From NCBI GenBank assembly GCA_903933935.1, contig CAIZMB010000081.1, forward strand, positions 1 to 35,632: a stretch of 35,632 nt of DNA. The letters run 5' to 3'. How positions within the stretch are numbered: the first letter of the stretch is position 1; every line of letters starts with the position of its first letter. A program made the translations under genes and the position numbers. Shown here piece after piece: positions 14,985-21,769 of the stretch. The notes beneath the pieces were generated by a model, which saw only the letters and a list, made by a program, of their open reading frames with translations, did not search any database and was not told the origin of the DNA. The stretch comes from an uncultured Cytophagaceae bacterium. Lineage in GTDB: Bacteria; Bacteroidota; Bacteroidia; Cytophagales; Spirosomataceae.

Positions 14985-15807
14985 TTTGGTTTTCTGGATT
15001 TTTGGAAAATTCATTTGTTATCCGATTCGCTAAAATAGCATTTAAAGAAATCATTTCATGACCAAGGGAAGCTGAAAAAGCATAATATGCCGCTGTTTCC
15101 ATTTCTATATTGGTGATGATTTCACCTTCAAATTTAGTTTTGGAAACATCTGATAAAAAATTAGGCAACAAAGATTTCATCCGAACTGTCCGACCTTGAG
15201 GAGCATAAAAACCAGGAGCGGTTAGGGTATATCCCTGTTGTGAAATAGATGAAAATTGCTTCACTAACTTTTCACTTGCCATCGCTCCATAAACAGGAAG
15301 TTTGTAGTTGATTTTTTGACACCACGAATTAAGCGCTTCAATGGATAACATATTGGGTGATTCAAAACCATAAAATTGAGCTAAATTATCAAAACCAATT
15401 CCAGCTTTGGAGACTAAAAATGAATCCACCGGCACATCTTTTTGAATACTTCCCGATGTACCGATTCGAATCAATTCTAAGGATATTTTATGATCTTTTG
15501 CCTGCCGAGTTTCAAAATCGATATTGACCAAGGCATCTAATTCATTCAAGACAATTTCTACATTGTCGGCTCCAATACCAGATGAAACTACACCAATAGC
15601 CTGATTTCGATATTGACCAAAATGACTAACAAATTCTCTCTTATGAATTTTATAGTCAATTTTGTCAAAATACTTAGAAACAAATGGAACTCGTTCAGGA
15701 TCACCCACTAGGATTAATTTATGTGGCAATTGGTCCGGACGAATATTTAAATGATACGTACTTCCGTCTGGATTAATGATGAGGTCTGTGGGTGAAAAAT
15801 AGATCAT
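14944..15807 (-). CDS. Nucleoside phosphorylase (uridine phosphorylase-like)
   Basis: A 287 aa protein of the PNP/UDP phosphorylase superfamily, which splits nucleosides with phosphate to base and ribose-1-phosphate. Family signatures are KLILVGDPERVPFVSKYF with the phosphate-binding GDPxR, GVVSSGIGADNVEIVLNEL, LIRIGTSGSIQKDVPV and the ribose-binding ITNIEMETAAYYAFSASLGH. The presence of the NIEMET segment and overall length suggest uridine phosphorylase or a close relative, but purine specificity cannot be excluded. A -7-like box ends 3 nt before its ATG, suggesting a leaderless message. Its 3' end overlaps the GNAT gene by 41 nt, and it is divergent from the Gre-like gene with only 38 nt between start codons. 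Confidence 0.9.
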   Translation of the reverse strand: MIYFSPTDLIINPDGSTYHLNIRPDQLPHKLILVGDPERVPFVSKYFDKIDYKIHKREFVSHFGQYRNQAIGVVSSGIGADNVEIVLNELDALVNIDFETRQAKDHKISLELIRIGTSGSIQKDVPVDSFLVSKAGIGFDNLAQFYGFESPNMLSIEALNSWCQKINYKLPVYGAMASEKLVKQFSSISQQGYTLTAPGFYAPQGRTVRMKSLLPNFLSDVSKTKFEGEIITNIEMETAAYYAFSASLGHEMISLNAILANRITNEFSKNPENQIKQLIELTLDIIA

Positions 15808-15810
15808 TCG

Positions 15811-15818
15811 CGAATTTA
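15811..15818 (-). promoter_or_regulatory. -7-like box (TAAATTCG) abutting the nucleoside phosphorylase start
   Basis: On the minus strand TAAATTCG, the TTCG form of TAnnTTTG, ends 3 nt before the ATG at 15805-15807. If used, the transcript would start at the codon itself. Confidence 0.4.
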
Positions 15819-15845
15819 TTGATAATTTTCTAAAGAATTAAAATT

Positions 15846-16298
15846 ATGCAAATTTCAAAGGTAGAAATACACGAAACCATTTTAAAATTACTGACTAATT
15901 CCATTGTTCAGGCAAAAAAGGATTATGAATTAGCCAAAGAATCGCGTGATTCAGATACAAAAAGCAGTGCGGGAGATAAATTTGAAACTGGCAGAGAAAT
16001 GATGCAAAGGGAAATGGATAAAATAAGTGCGAGCATCGATCAATCAAAAAGCCAGCTAAACTTTTTATCAAAAATTAACCTACATCGTCCCTATTCCAAC
16101 GTAGACGTAGGTTGTCTTATGAAAACAGATCATGGAATTTATTATATATCAATAGGGCTGGGAAAGGTTGAAATCAATGCTGATAGCATCTATGCGATAT
16201 CCCTAGATTCTCCGATAGGTCAATTATTTAAAGGAAAAAGGGTAGGAGACATTTTAGAATTTCGAGGTAAAACATTTAAAATCAATCAATTACTATGA
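15846..16298 (+). CDS. GreA/GreB-like elongation-factor family protein
   Basis: A 150 aa protein whose N-terminal half is a predicted coiled coil (about 5-75, rich in Lys/Glu/Asp with the segment DSDTKSSAGDKFETGREMM). Its C-terminal half resembles the FKBP-like Gre domain, with ISLDSPIGQLFKGKRVGDIL near residues 118-137. In Gre factors this domain binds the RNA polymerase secondary channel and the coiled coil reaches the active site. The acidic tip needed for transcript cleavage is not clearly conserved here, so it may be an RNA polymerase-binding regulator without cleavage activity. Similar Bacteroidota proteins are often mislabelled as 3-oxoacyl-ACP synthase. It overlaps the DUF2834 gene by ATGA. 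Confidence 0.7.
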   Translation: MQISKVEIHETILKLLTNSIVQAKKDYELAKESRDSDTKSSAGDKFETGREMMQREMDKISASIDQSKSQLNFLSKINLHRPYSNVDVGCLMKTDHGIYYISIGLGKVEINADSIYAISLDSPIGQLFKGKRVGDILEFRGKTFKINQLL

Positions 16299-16627
16299 AA
16301 AATGAATCGTATTTTTATCTATTATTATCAATAATAGGAGGAGGTTTTACATTTTATTTTGCCATGAAAGGAGTTGCTTTTCATCAGGGAAATTTTGATG
16401 TACTCGAATTTGTTCAAAGCACCTGGATTCAGGATGATTATGCGAAGAGTTTAACGTTGGATTTTTGGACGGGCGCTATAGCGGGTACATTTTTTATCTT
16501 GAGCGAGGGGAGAAGATTAAAAATAAAATACCACTACCTTTATGTCTTGCTGACAATACTCATTGGATATGCCTTTGCATTTCCGCTGTTTTTATTCGTC
16601 CGAAGTAAATATGTCAATCAAAATTAA
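16295..16627 (+). CDS. Small membrane protein, DUF2834 family
   Basis: A 110 aa integral membrane protein with three predicted helices (about 6-24, 58-68 extending through FWTGAIAGTFFILSEGRR, and 82-102). The EGRRLKIK motif after the second helix, and the PLFLFVRSKY end, fit the DUF2834 family. Function is unknown. Its ATG overlaps the TGA of the Gre-like gene, and the DUF1801 gene starts 2 nt after its end, so the three genes form a tight operon. Confidence 0.7.
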   Translation: MKNESYFYLLLSIIGGGFTFYFAMKGVAFHQGNFDVLEFVQSTWIQDDYAKSLTLDFWTGAIAGTFFILSEGRRLKIKYHYLYVLLTILIGYAFAFPLFLFVRSKYVNQN

Positions 16628-16629
16628 GC

Positions 16630-16971
16630 ATGGAAGAATATATTGCATCGTTTCCTGAAAACACTCAAAAGATCTTGATTGAAGTTTGTGAAGCCATTCG
16701 AAGTGTTGTTCCAGCAGGAACAGAGGAAATTATTTCGTATGGCATGCCTACCTTTAAATACAAGAAAAACTTGGTTCATTTTGCGGCATGGAACAATCAT
16801 CTTGGATTTTATCCAACGCCAAGTGGGATTCGGGAATTTCAGGAGCAACTTTCTATTTATGAAGGGTCAAAAGGTTCTATTAAATTCCTTTATAGCCAAC
16901 CCATACCCCTCGATTTAATCAAAGAAATCGTCGAATTTAGAGTCAAAGAGGTGATTAGCAAGTCGAACTAA
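16630..16971 (+). CDS. DUF1801 (YdhG/iron-chaperone-like) protein
   Basis: A 113 aa soluble protein of the DUF1801 family, recognisable by EEIISYGMPTFKYKKNLVHF, then HLGFYPTPSGI and a C-terminal IKEIVEFRVKEV. Relatives in Bacillus (YdhG/Fra) have been proposed to act as frataxin-like iron chaperones, but most of the family is uncharacterised. It is the last gene of the Gre-like/DUF2834/DUF1801 operon. Its end overlaps the convergent trhO by 4 nt. Confidence 0.8.
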   Translation: MEEYIASFPENTQKILIEVCEAIRSVVPAGTEEIISYGMPTFKYKKNLVHFAAWNNHLGFYPTPSGIREFQEQLSIYEGSKGSIKFLYSQPIPLDLIKEIVEFRVKEVISKSN

Positions 16972-17963
16972 TTAATTGTTTTCTTTTTCTCAATTTTTAG
17001 ATTGCGTCCAAAAGATTTAAAGCCTAACTCAGGTGAATACCCCACAGATTGCTTTGAATAGTATCCTTTTTCATTGTATGGACGTTTGCGAGGATGTTCC
17101 TTACATGATTGAGAGCAAGCTCCATCCATTTCTAACAAGCAGGTAGGGCAAATAGCTAAATGTTCATTGCATTCTGGATTAGCGCAGTTCACCATATGGT
17201 CAGATAATGAATCACAAACATGGCATTTTGAGATAACTTCCGGGTTAATAGAATTAACAATCGTCGCCACGCGATTATCAAAAACATAACAAGAACCATC
17301 AAAGTCTTCTCCACCTTCTTCTAAACCATACTTAATAATTCCTCCGTGTAATTGGTATACATTCGTAAATCCTTTTTCCAATAAATAGGCTGACGCTTTT
17401 TCGCATTTAATTCCACCGGTACAATACGTAATCACCTTTTTGTTCTTTAGGTGCTCTATTTCGTGCACATGATCGGGTAGATCTCGAAGATTTTCCATAT
17501 CAAACGTATAAGCTCCTTTAAAGCGACCTAATTCATGTTCATAATTTGATCTCATATCGACTAAAACGACATCAGGATCATTCTTAAGCATGTTTTTGAA
17601 GTCGGCAGGTTTCAAATGTTTCCCCGTACGTTCTAAAGGGTTAACAGGTAATTCTGAATGAACAATTTCATTTTTAACACGGACATGCAATTTGGCAAAT
17701 GTATGCGCATCATGTTTTTCAATTTTGAAATCAAAATCGGTTCCTTGAAAAATAGGATCGCTTTTAAGCCATTCCATATAATTTTGGCAATCCGAATGAG
17801 TACCAGAAACGGCCCCATTCAAACCTTCGCTAGCTACAATAATTCGTCCTAAAATACGATTCTGTATGCAAAAAAGGTGATGTTTCTCCCTATAAGATTC
17901 TGGATCAGCAATAGGAGTATAATTATAATAAAGTAATACACTGTAAGGTTTCATCTTCAACAT
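16968..17963 (-). CDS. trhO: tRNA uridine-34 hydroxylase TrhO (YceA family)
   Basis: TrhO introduces the 5-hydroxyl on uridine 34 of tRNAs in an oxygen-dependent way. The 331 aa protein has the family layout. An N-terminal acylphosphatase-like part (PYSVLLYYNYTPIADPESYR, then IVASEGLNGAVSG) precedes a rhodanese-like domain (about 125-220) with DMRSNYEHELGRFKGA and the active Cys loop TYCTGGIKCEKASAYLLEKG. A C-terminal Cys-rich zinc-like region follows (CHVC, then CANPEC, CPTC and CSQSC). The ATG at 17963 and another three codons later are both acceptable. A tRNA-Leu gene lies 22 nt upstream on the same strand. Confidence 0.94.
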   Translation of the reverse strand: MLKMKPYSVLLYYNYTPIADPESYREKHHLFCIQNRILGRIIVASEGLNGAVSGTHSDCQNYMEWLKSDPIFQGTDFDFKIEKHDAHTFAKLHVRVKNEIVHSELPVNPLERTGKHLKPADFKNMLKNDPDVVLVDMRSNYEHELGRFKGAYTFDMENLRDLPDHVHEIEHLKNKKVITYCTGGIKCEKASAYLLEKGFTNVYQLHGGIIKYGLEEGGEDFDGSCYVFDNRVATIVNSINPEVISKCHVCDSLSDHMVNCANPECNEHLAICPTCLLEMDGACSQSCKEHPRKRPYNEKGYYSKQSVGYSPELGFKSFGRNLKIEKKKTIN

Positions 17964-17985
17964 GATTTACAGATTAAACAAAAAG

Positions 17986-18068
17986 TGACGATGGGGAGAT
18001 TCGAACTCCCAAACCTTAACGGCACTACCACCTCAAGGTAGCGTGTCTACCAATTTCACCACATCGCC
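17986..18068 (-). tRNA. tRNA-Leu (anticodon GAG)
   Basis: The minus strand folds into a class II tRNA of 83 nt. The acceptor GGCGATG pairs with CATCGTC; the D arm is GTG/CAC. The anticodon stem CTACC/GGTAG encloses loop TTGAGGT, giving GAG. A 14-nt long variable region follows, then a T arm GGGAG-TTCGAAT-CTCCC. The discriminator is A, as expected for Leu, and CCA is not encoded. The anticodon reads CUC and CUU codons. Upstream lies a promoter with both elements. Confidence 0.96.
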
Positions 18069-18079
18069 AAAACGGTTAG

Positions 18080-18110
18080 CAAAATTACCAATAATTTACT
18101 TACTTGCCAA
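18080..18110 (-). promoter_or_regulatory. Complete Bacteroidota promoter of the tRNA gene
   Basis: Minus strand: TTG (18108-18110), a 20-nt spacer, then TAATTTTG (18080-18087), matching the -33/-7 consensus. The box ends 11 nt before the tRNA 5' end. It is one of only two sites here with both elements properly spaced. Confidence 0.7.
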
Positions 18111-18140
18111 CAATTCGAAATACTCAAAATTATTTTTAAA

Positions 18141-18515
18141 ATGGCTTTAGAACTAAGCGGAAAATTAATCAAAAAATTACCTGAGGTTACAGGAACAGGT
18201 AAAAATGGTACAAATTGGATCAAACAAGAATTTGTACTTGAAACTCAAGATCAATACCCTAAAAAAGTATGCATGTCGGTTTGGGGAGATAAAACACAAG
18301 ATTTAACTCCGGTACAAGAGGGTGAAATTGTTAAAGTTCAATTTAATGTAGAATCCAGAGAATACAATGATCGCTGGTATACAGAAATTAGAGCCTATAA
18401 ACTAGATCGCACTGGGTCAAGCCCAAGCGTTCCCCCGAATGTTGAACCAAGTCCAGCAGGAGGCTATCAATTTCCTCCATTAGCCACAGAAAGTGGTGAT
18501 GATTTGCCTTTTTAA
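18141..18515 (+). CDS. DUF3127 OB-fold protein with SSB-like acidic tail
   Basis: A 124 aa protein of the Bacteroidota DUF3127 family, predicted to adopt an OB fold: ELSGKLIKKLPEVTGTGKNG, a WIKQEFVLETQD strand, VCMSVWGDK, and VKVQFNVESREYNDRWYTEI. The C-terminal 25 residues are Pro/Gly-rich and end in ESGDDLPF. This closely resembles the acidic tip of single-stranded DNA-binding protein (consensus DDDIPF) that docks replication and repair partners. A role in single-stranded nucleic acid binding is therefore likely, though not shown for the family. It stands alone between the divergent tRNA and an inverted repeat that probably ends transcription. Confidence 0.8.
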   Translation: MALELSGKLIKKLPEVTGTGKNGTNWIKQEFVLETQDQYPKKVCMSVWGDKTQDLTPVQEGEIVKVQFNVESREYNDRWYTEIRAYKLDRTGSSPSVPPNVEPSPAGGYQFPPLATESGDDLPF

Positions 18516-18533
18516 CTTATAATACTCTTTAAT

Positions 18534-18579
18534 AATCAATCATACATGGAGTTTAATCAACTTATGTGTATGATTGATT
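18534..18579. terminator. AT-rich 13-bp inverted repeat between convergent genes
   Basis: AATCAATCATACA (18534-18546) pairs perfectly with TGTATGATTGATT (18567-18579) across a 20-nt loop. It lies between the DUF3127 and GNAT genes and covers the GNAT stop codon. It lacks a clean T run, so it is a likely but weaker bidirectional terminator. Confidence 0.55.
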
Positions 18580-19021
18580 AGGTATTTATTGATTTCTCCA
18601 TGGCCTGATGTACGATATCGGCCTCAATAAATGTATTTCCATACGATATAAAGCCTAATTTTTCATAAAGCGGCTTAACACTTACTTGCGCATGTAAATA
18701 GAAACAAATTGCATCTTTGTATATCGTTTGTGATACAAACATTAAATGATTTAGCAGTTCAGTCGCATAGCCTTTGCCACGATAATGGTTGAGCGTAGCA
18801 ATGCGTTCTATTTTAATCCCTTTATTCGTTTTGCGAAAACGGCCTGTGGCAACGGCCAATTCATTTTCAAAAAGTAAGTAATGCTGGGCAACAGCATCTA
18901 AGTCGTCAAATTCCTCAGAGGGTAAACACTTTTGTTCATGCACGAAGACTTCGGTTCGAATGGCAAAAACTTGGTCTATTAACGCCTGATTTTCAGCTCG
19001 TAAGATTTTAATATTGGACAT
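18578..19021 (-). CDS. GNAT-family N-acetyltransferase (ElaA/YjcF-like)
   Basis: A 147 aa acetyltransferase of the GNAT superfamily. The early IRTEVFVHEQKCLPSEEFDD segment and QHYLLFENELAVATGRFR are typical of the ElaA/YjcF group. The acetyl-CoA-binding loop is HYRGKGYATELLNHLM, and the end LYEKLGFISYG completes the fold. The acceptor is unknown. It starts 2 nt after the phoH stop codon on the same strand and is probably the second gene of that operon. Confidence 0.85.
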   Translation of the reverse strand: MSNIKILRAENQALIDQVFAIRTEVFVHEQKCLPSEEFDDLDAVAQHYLLFENELAVATGRFRKTNKGIKIERIATLNHYRGKGYATELLNHLMFVSQTIYKDAICFYLHAQVSVKPLYEKLGFISYGNTFIEADIVHQAMEKSINT

Positions 19022-19023
19022 AA

Positions 19024-19983
19024 TTATTTCGATTGCTTTCCGTAAGCTTCAATAATCTCACGAACTAATCGATGACGTACTACATCAGAACCATCTAATT
19101 CCACAAAGGCAATTCCTTCGATCCCGGCAAGAATCCGTTCGGCATCCCCTAAACCAGAAGTTTGATTTTTAGGTAGATCAACCTGCGATTTATCACCCGT
19201 TATGATGGTTTTTGATTGAATTCCCATACGAGTTAAAAACATTTTCATTTGCATAGAAGTCGTATTTTGCGCTTCATCCAATAAAATAAAAGCTTTATTT
19301 AAGGTTCTACCCCGCATATAGGCTAAAGGCGCAATTTCGATGGTCCGATTTTCCAGATAAAATTTAAGCTTTTCTTGGGGAATCATATCATCCAAAGCGT
19401 CATAGATTGGACGTAAATAGGGGTCAATTTTCTCCTTTAAATCACCAGGTAAGAAACCTAAATTTTCACCGGCTTCCACGGCAGGTCGAGTAATGATTAT
19501 TTTCTTTACCTCTTTATTTTTCAAAGCTTTGACGGCTAAAGCTACAGCCGTATAGGTCTTACCGGTACCCGCAGGTCCGATAGCAAAAACAATGTCATTT
19601 TTGGAAGCTGACTCAACTAATTTCCTTTGATTAGGTGTTTTTACCTTAATCACAATCCCTTTATTTCCAAAAAGCAAAACATCCTTGTCATCCACCCAAG
19701 GCATGACCTTTTCTTCTCCCGTTGGATTTAAAACTCCGTCTATAAATAAAGTCATGTGCTTAACGCTCAGAGAACTATGAGATTCCAAATGTGCAATACA
19801 TTGATTAACAATGGCTTCCACTAAAGAAATTTGATCATCAGAACCACGAATTGTGAGTTGTTCACCTCTTGCTATAATTTTAGTTTGAGGGAAAGCATTC
19901 ATTAATGCTTGAAGATTTGCGTTTGATACCCCCAAAAAATCAATTAAGGAAATGTCAGCTAAAGAAATTATTTTTTCTAACAA
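19024..19983 (-). CDS. PhoH-family ATPase
   Basis: A 319 aa P-loop ATPase of the PhoH/YbeZ type, a group linked to RNA metabolism and ribosome maturation. Domains: an N-terminal KH-like region (about 1-75), then the ATPase domain with Walker A GPAGTGKT at 136-143, the Walker B-like AFILLDEAQNTT and the arginine-containing ITRPAVEAGENLGFLPGD segment. The start appears to be TTG at 19981-19983. The family N-terminus (LEKIISLADISLIDFLGVSN) begins immediately after it, an in-frame stop lies three codons upstream, and there is no ATG until residue 28. It is divergent from dnaB and followed after 2 nt by a GNAT gene. No phoU/ybeY neighbour is present. Confidence 0.9.
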   Translation of the reverse strand: MLEKIISLADISLIDFLGVSNANLQALMNAFPQTKIIARGEQLTIRGSDDQISLVEAIVNQCIAHLESHSSLSVKHMTLFIDGVLNPTGEEKVMPWVDDKDVLLFGNKGIVIKVKTPNQRKLVESASKNDIVFAIGPAGTGKTYTAVALAVKALKNKEVKKIIITRPAVEAGENLGFLPGDLKEKIDPYLRPIYDALDDMIPQEKLKFYLENRTIEIAPLAYMRGRTLNKAFILLDEAQNTTSMQMKMFLTRMGIQSKTIITGDKSQVDLPKNQTSGLGDAERILAGIEGIAFVELDGSDVVRHRLVREIIEAYGKQSK

Positions 19984-20057
19984 GAAGATTCAAATTAATG
20001 ATGAATGAAAACACTAAAATATAAAATAATTGAAATTTTAATAGAAAGAGAAGGTGA

Positions 20058-20065
20058 TATTTTTG
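20058..20065 (+). promoter_or_regulatory. -7 promoter box (TATTTTTG) of dnaB
   Basis: A perfect TAnnTTTG ending 24 nt before the ATG at 20090. It overlaps an in-frame GTG at 20054, which is therefore unlikely to be the true start. Confidence 0.6.
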
Positions 20066-20089
20066 ATAAATTATCGTAAAATTGTACCT

Positions 20090-21691
20090 ATGGAATCCAA
20101 CACACCATCCTCCATTTTTAAAAAGGGAAATCAGCAAGCAAATACGTCCAATCGCACGAATATGCCTCAAAGGCTTAGTGATATGGGTTTGGGCAAATTA
20201 CCTCCACAAGCGTTGGATTTAGAGGAAGCACTTTTGGGGGCGCTGATGTTGGAGAAAGAACCATTAGCGAATGTAATTGAGTTGTTGAAACCAGATACAT
20301 TTTATAAAGAGGCACATCAAAAAATATTTGGGGCGATTCAAGCTTTATTCCAAGCTTCACAGCCTGTAGATTTACTTACGGTCAACAATCATTTAAAATC
20401 AAATGGTGAATTAGAAAAAGCAGGAGGGACTAGTTATTTGGCTCAATTGACTTCCAGGGTAAGTTCTACATCCAATGTTGAATTCCATGCGCGTATAATT
20501 ATTGAGCAATACATCAAAAGACAGTTGATTCATATTTCATCTGAAATCCAAAGGCAATCGTATGAAGACACATCCGATGTTTTTATGATTTTGGATCGAA
20601 TGGAGCAAGAATTATTCACCATAGCCGAGTCCAATATTCGTAAAAATTACGAAAGTATGTCGGACATTTTGAAGAAGGCCGTTGAAGAATTAGAAAAGAA
20701 ACAATTGCAAAAAAGTGGCTTAACAGGTATTCCTTCAGGTTTTACTGATTTAGACCGATTGACCTCTGGATGGCAAAAACAAGAATTAATTATTATCGCT
20801 GCAAGACCCGGTATGGGAAAAACGGCCTTTGTTGTTTCAGCTTGTCGGAATGCTGCGGTAGATTTCGGACATTCGGTAGCCTTATTTTCGCTTGAAATGT
20901 CGGCGGTCCAATTGGTCAACAGGATTATCTCTGCTGAAGCAGAAATTGAGGCAGAAAAAATTAGAAAAGGTAAATTAGAAGCGCATGAGTGGCAACAATT
21001 ACACTCAAAAATAAAGACATTATTTGACGCCAAAATATTTATTGACGACACACCTGCTCTATCCATTTTAGAGTTAAGAGCGAAATGTAGACGTTTAAAG
21101 GCGCAAAAAAATATCGAATTAATTGTGATTGATTATTTACAATTAATGACAGGAGACTCGTCCGGAAAAGGACCTTCAGGAAACAGAGAGCAGGAAATTG
21201 CTCAAATATCAAGAGCCTTAAAGCAATTGGCCAAAGAATTAGATGTACCTGTAATCGCCCTATCGCAATTAAATCGTTCTACGGAGACTAGGGGAGGAAA
21301 TAAAAAACCTCAGCTTTCTGACCTTCGTGAATCTGGCGCCATTGAGCAAGATGCGGATCAGGTAATGTTTATTTATCGACCCGAATATTACCAAATTACC
21401 CAAGATGATCAGGGGAATTCTTTAGTTGGCATGGGGGAGATCATCATGGCTAAAAACCGTTCCGGTTCATTAGAAAATGTTTGGTTGAAATTTATTGGGA
21501 AATTTACCAAATATTGTGATTTGGATTTCCAGCCTTTTGGCAATCAAGATGGTTCTCAAAATCATGTACTTAGTGCCTTAGGAGATCAGACGTCTAGTTT
21601 TGAGCAACAAAAAAATGAATCCTCCATCTTCAAATCGAGTAAAATGAATTTACCTCCTGAAGATTATGATCCATTGAATACACCATTTTAA
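20090..21691 (+). CDS. dnaB: Replicative DNA helicase DnaB
   Basis: The hexameric helicase that unwinds DNA at the replication fork. The 533 aa protein has the N-terminal helical domain (about 45-150, starting PPQALDLEEALLGALMLE) and the RecA-like C-terminal domain. The C-terminal domain carries Walker A ARPGMGKTAF (about 238-247), FSLEMSAVQLVNRI, Walker B LIVIDYLQLM, SQLNRSTETR with the arginine finger region, and RESGAIEQDADQVMFIYR. It ends with a poorly conserved tail of about 55 residues. I chose the ATG at 20090 because the 12 upstream in-frame codons overlap the promoter box and lack conservation. No intein is present. A strong hairpin follows. Confidence 0.96.
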   Translation: MESNTPSSIFKKGNQQANTSNRTNMPQRLSDMGLGKLPPQALDLEEALLGALMLEKEPLANVIELLKPDTFYKEAHQKIFGAIQALFQASQPVDLLTVNNHLKSNGELEKAGGTSYLAQLTSRVSSTSNVEFHARIIIEQYIKRQLIHISSEIQRQSYEDTSDVFMILDRMEQELFTIAESNIRKNYESMSDILKKAVEELEKKQLQKSGLTGIPSGFTDLDRLTSGWQKQELIIIAARPGMGKTAFVVSACRNAAVDFGHSVALFSLEMSAVQLVNRIISAEAEIEAEKIRKGKLEAHEWQQLHSKIKTLFDAKIFIDDTPALSILELRAKCRRLKAQKNIELIVIDYLQLMTGDSSGKGPSGNREQEIAQISRALKQLAKELDVPVIALSQLNRSTETRGGNKKPQLSDLRESGAIEQDADQVMFIYRPEYYQITQDDQGNSLVGMGEIIMAKNRSGSLENVWLKFIGKFTKYCDLDFQPFGNQDGSQNHVLSALGDQTSSFEQQKNESSIFKSSKMNLPPEDYDPLNTPF

Positions 21692-21716
21692 GGATAATTT
21701 AAAAGCTATTTTAAAT

Positions 21717-21747
21717 AAAAAAGACGTGCAAACTGCACGTCTTTTTT
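21717..21747. terminator. Strong bidirectional terminator between dnaB and rlmD
   Basis: A 14-bp perfect stem (AAAAAAGACGTGCA with TGCACGTCTTTTTT) around a 3-nt AAC loop, with T/A runs on both sides. It serves both convergent genes. Confidence 0.93.
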
Positions 21748-21769
21748 ATTAGGATTAAATCTCACATCA

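Noticed and set aside
20647-21066. 139-codon antisense frame inside dnaB
   Set aside because: Cys-rich, low-complexity-like product antisense to the conserved helicase core; chance open frame.
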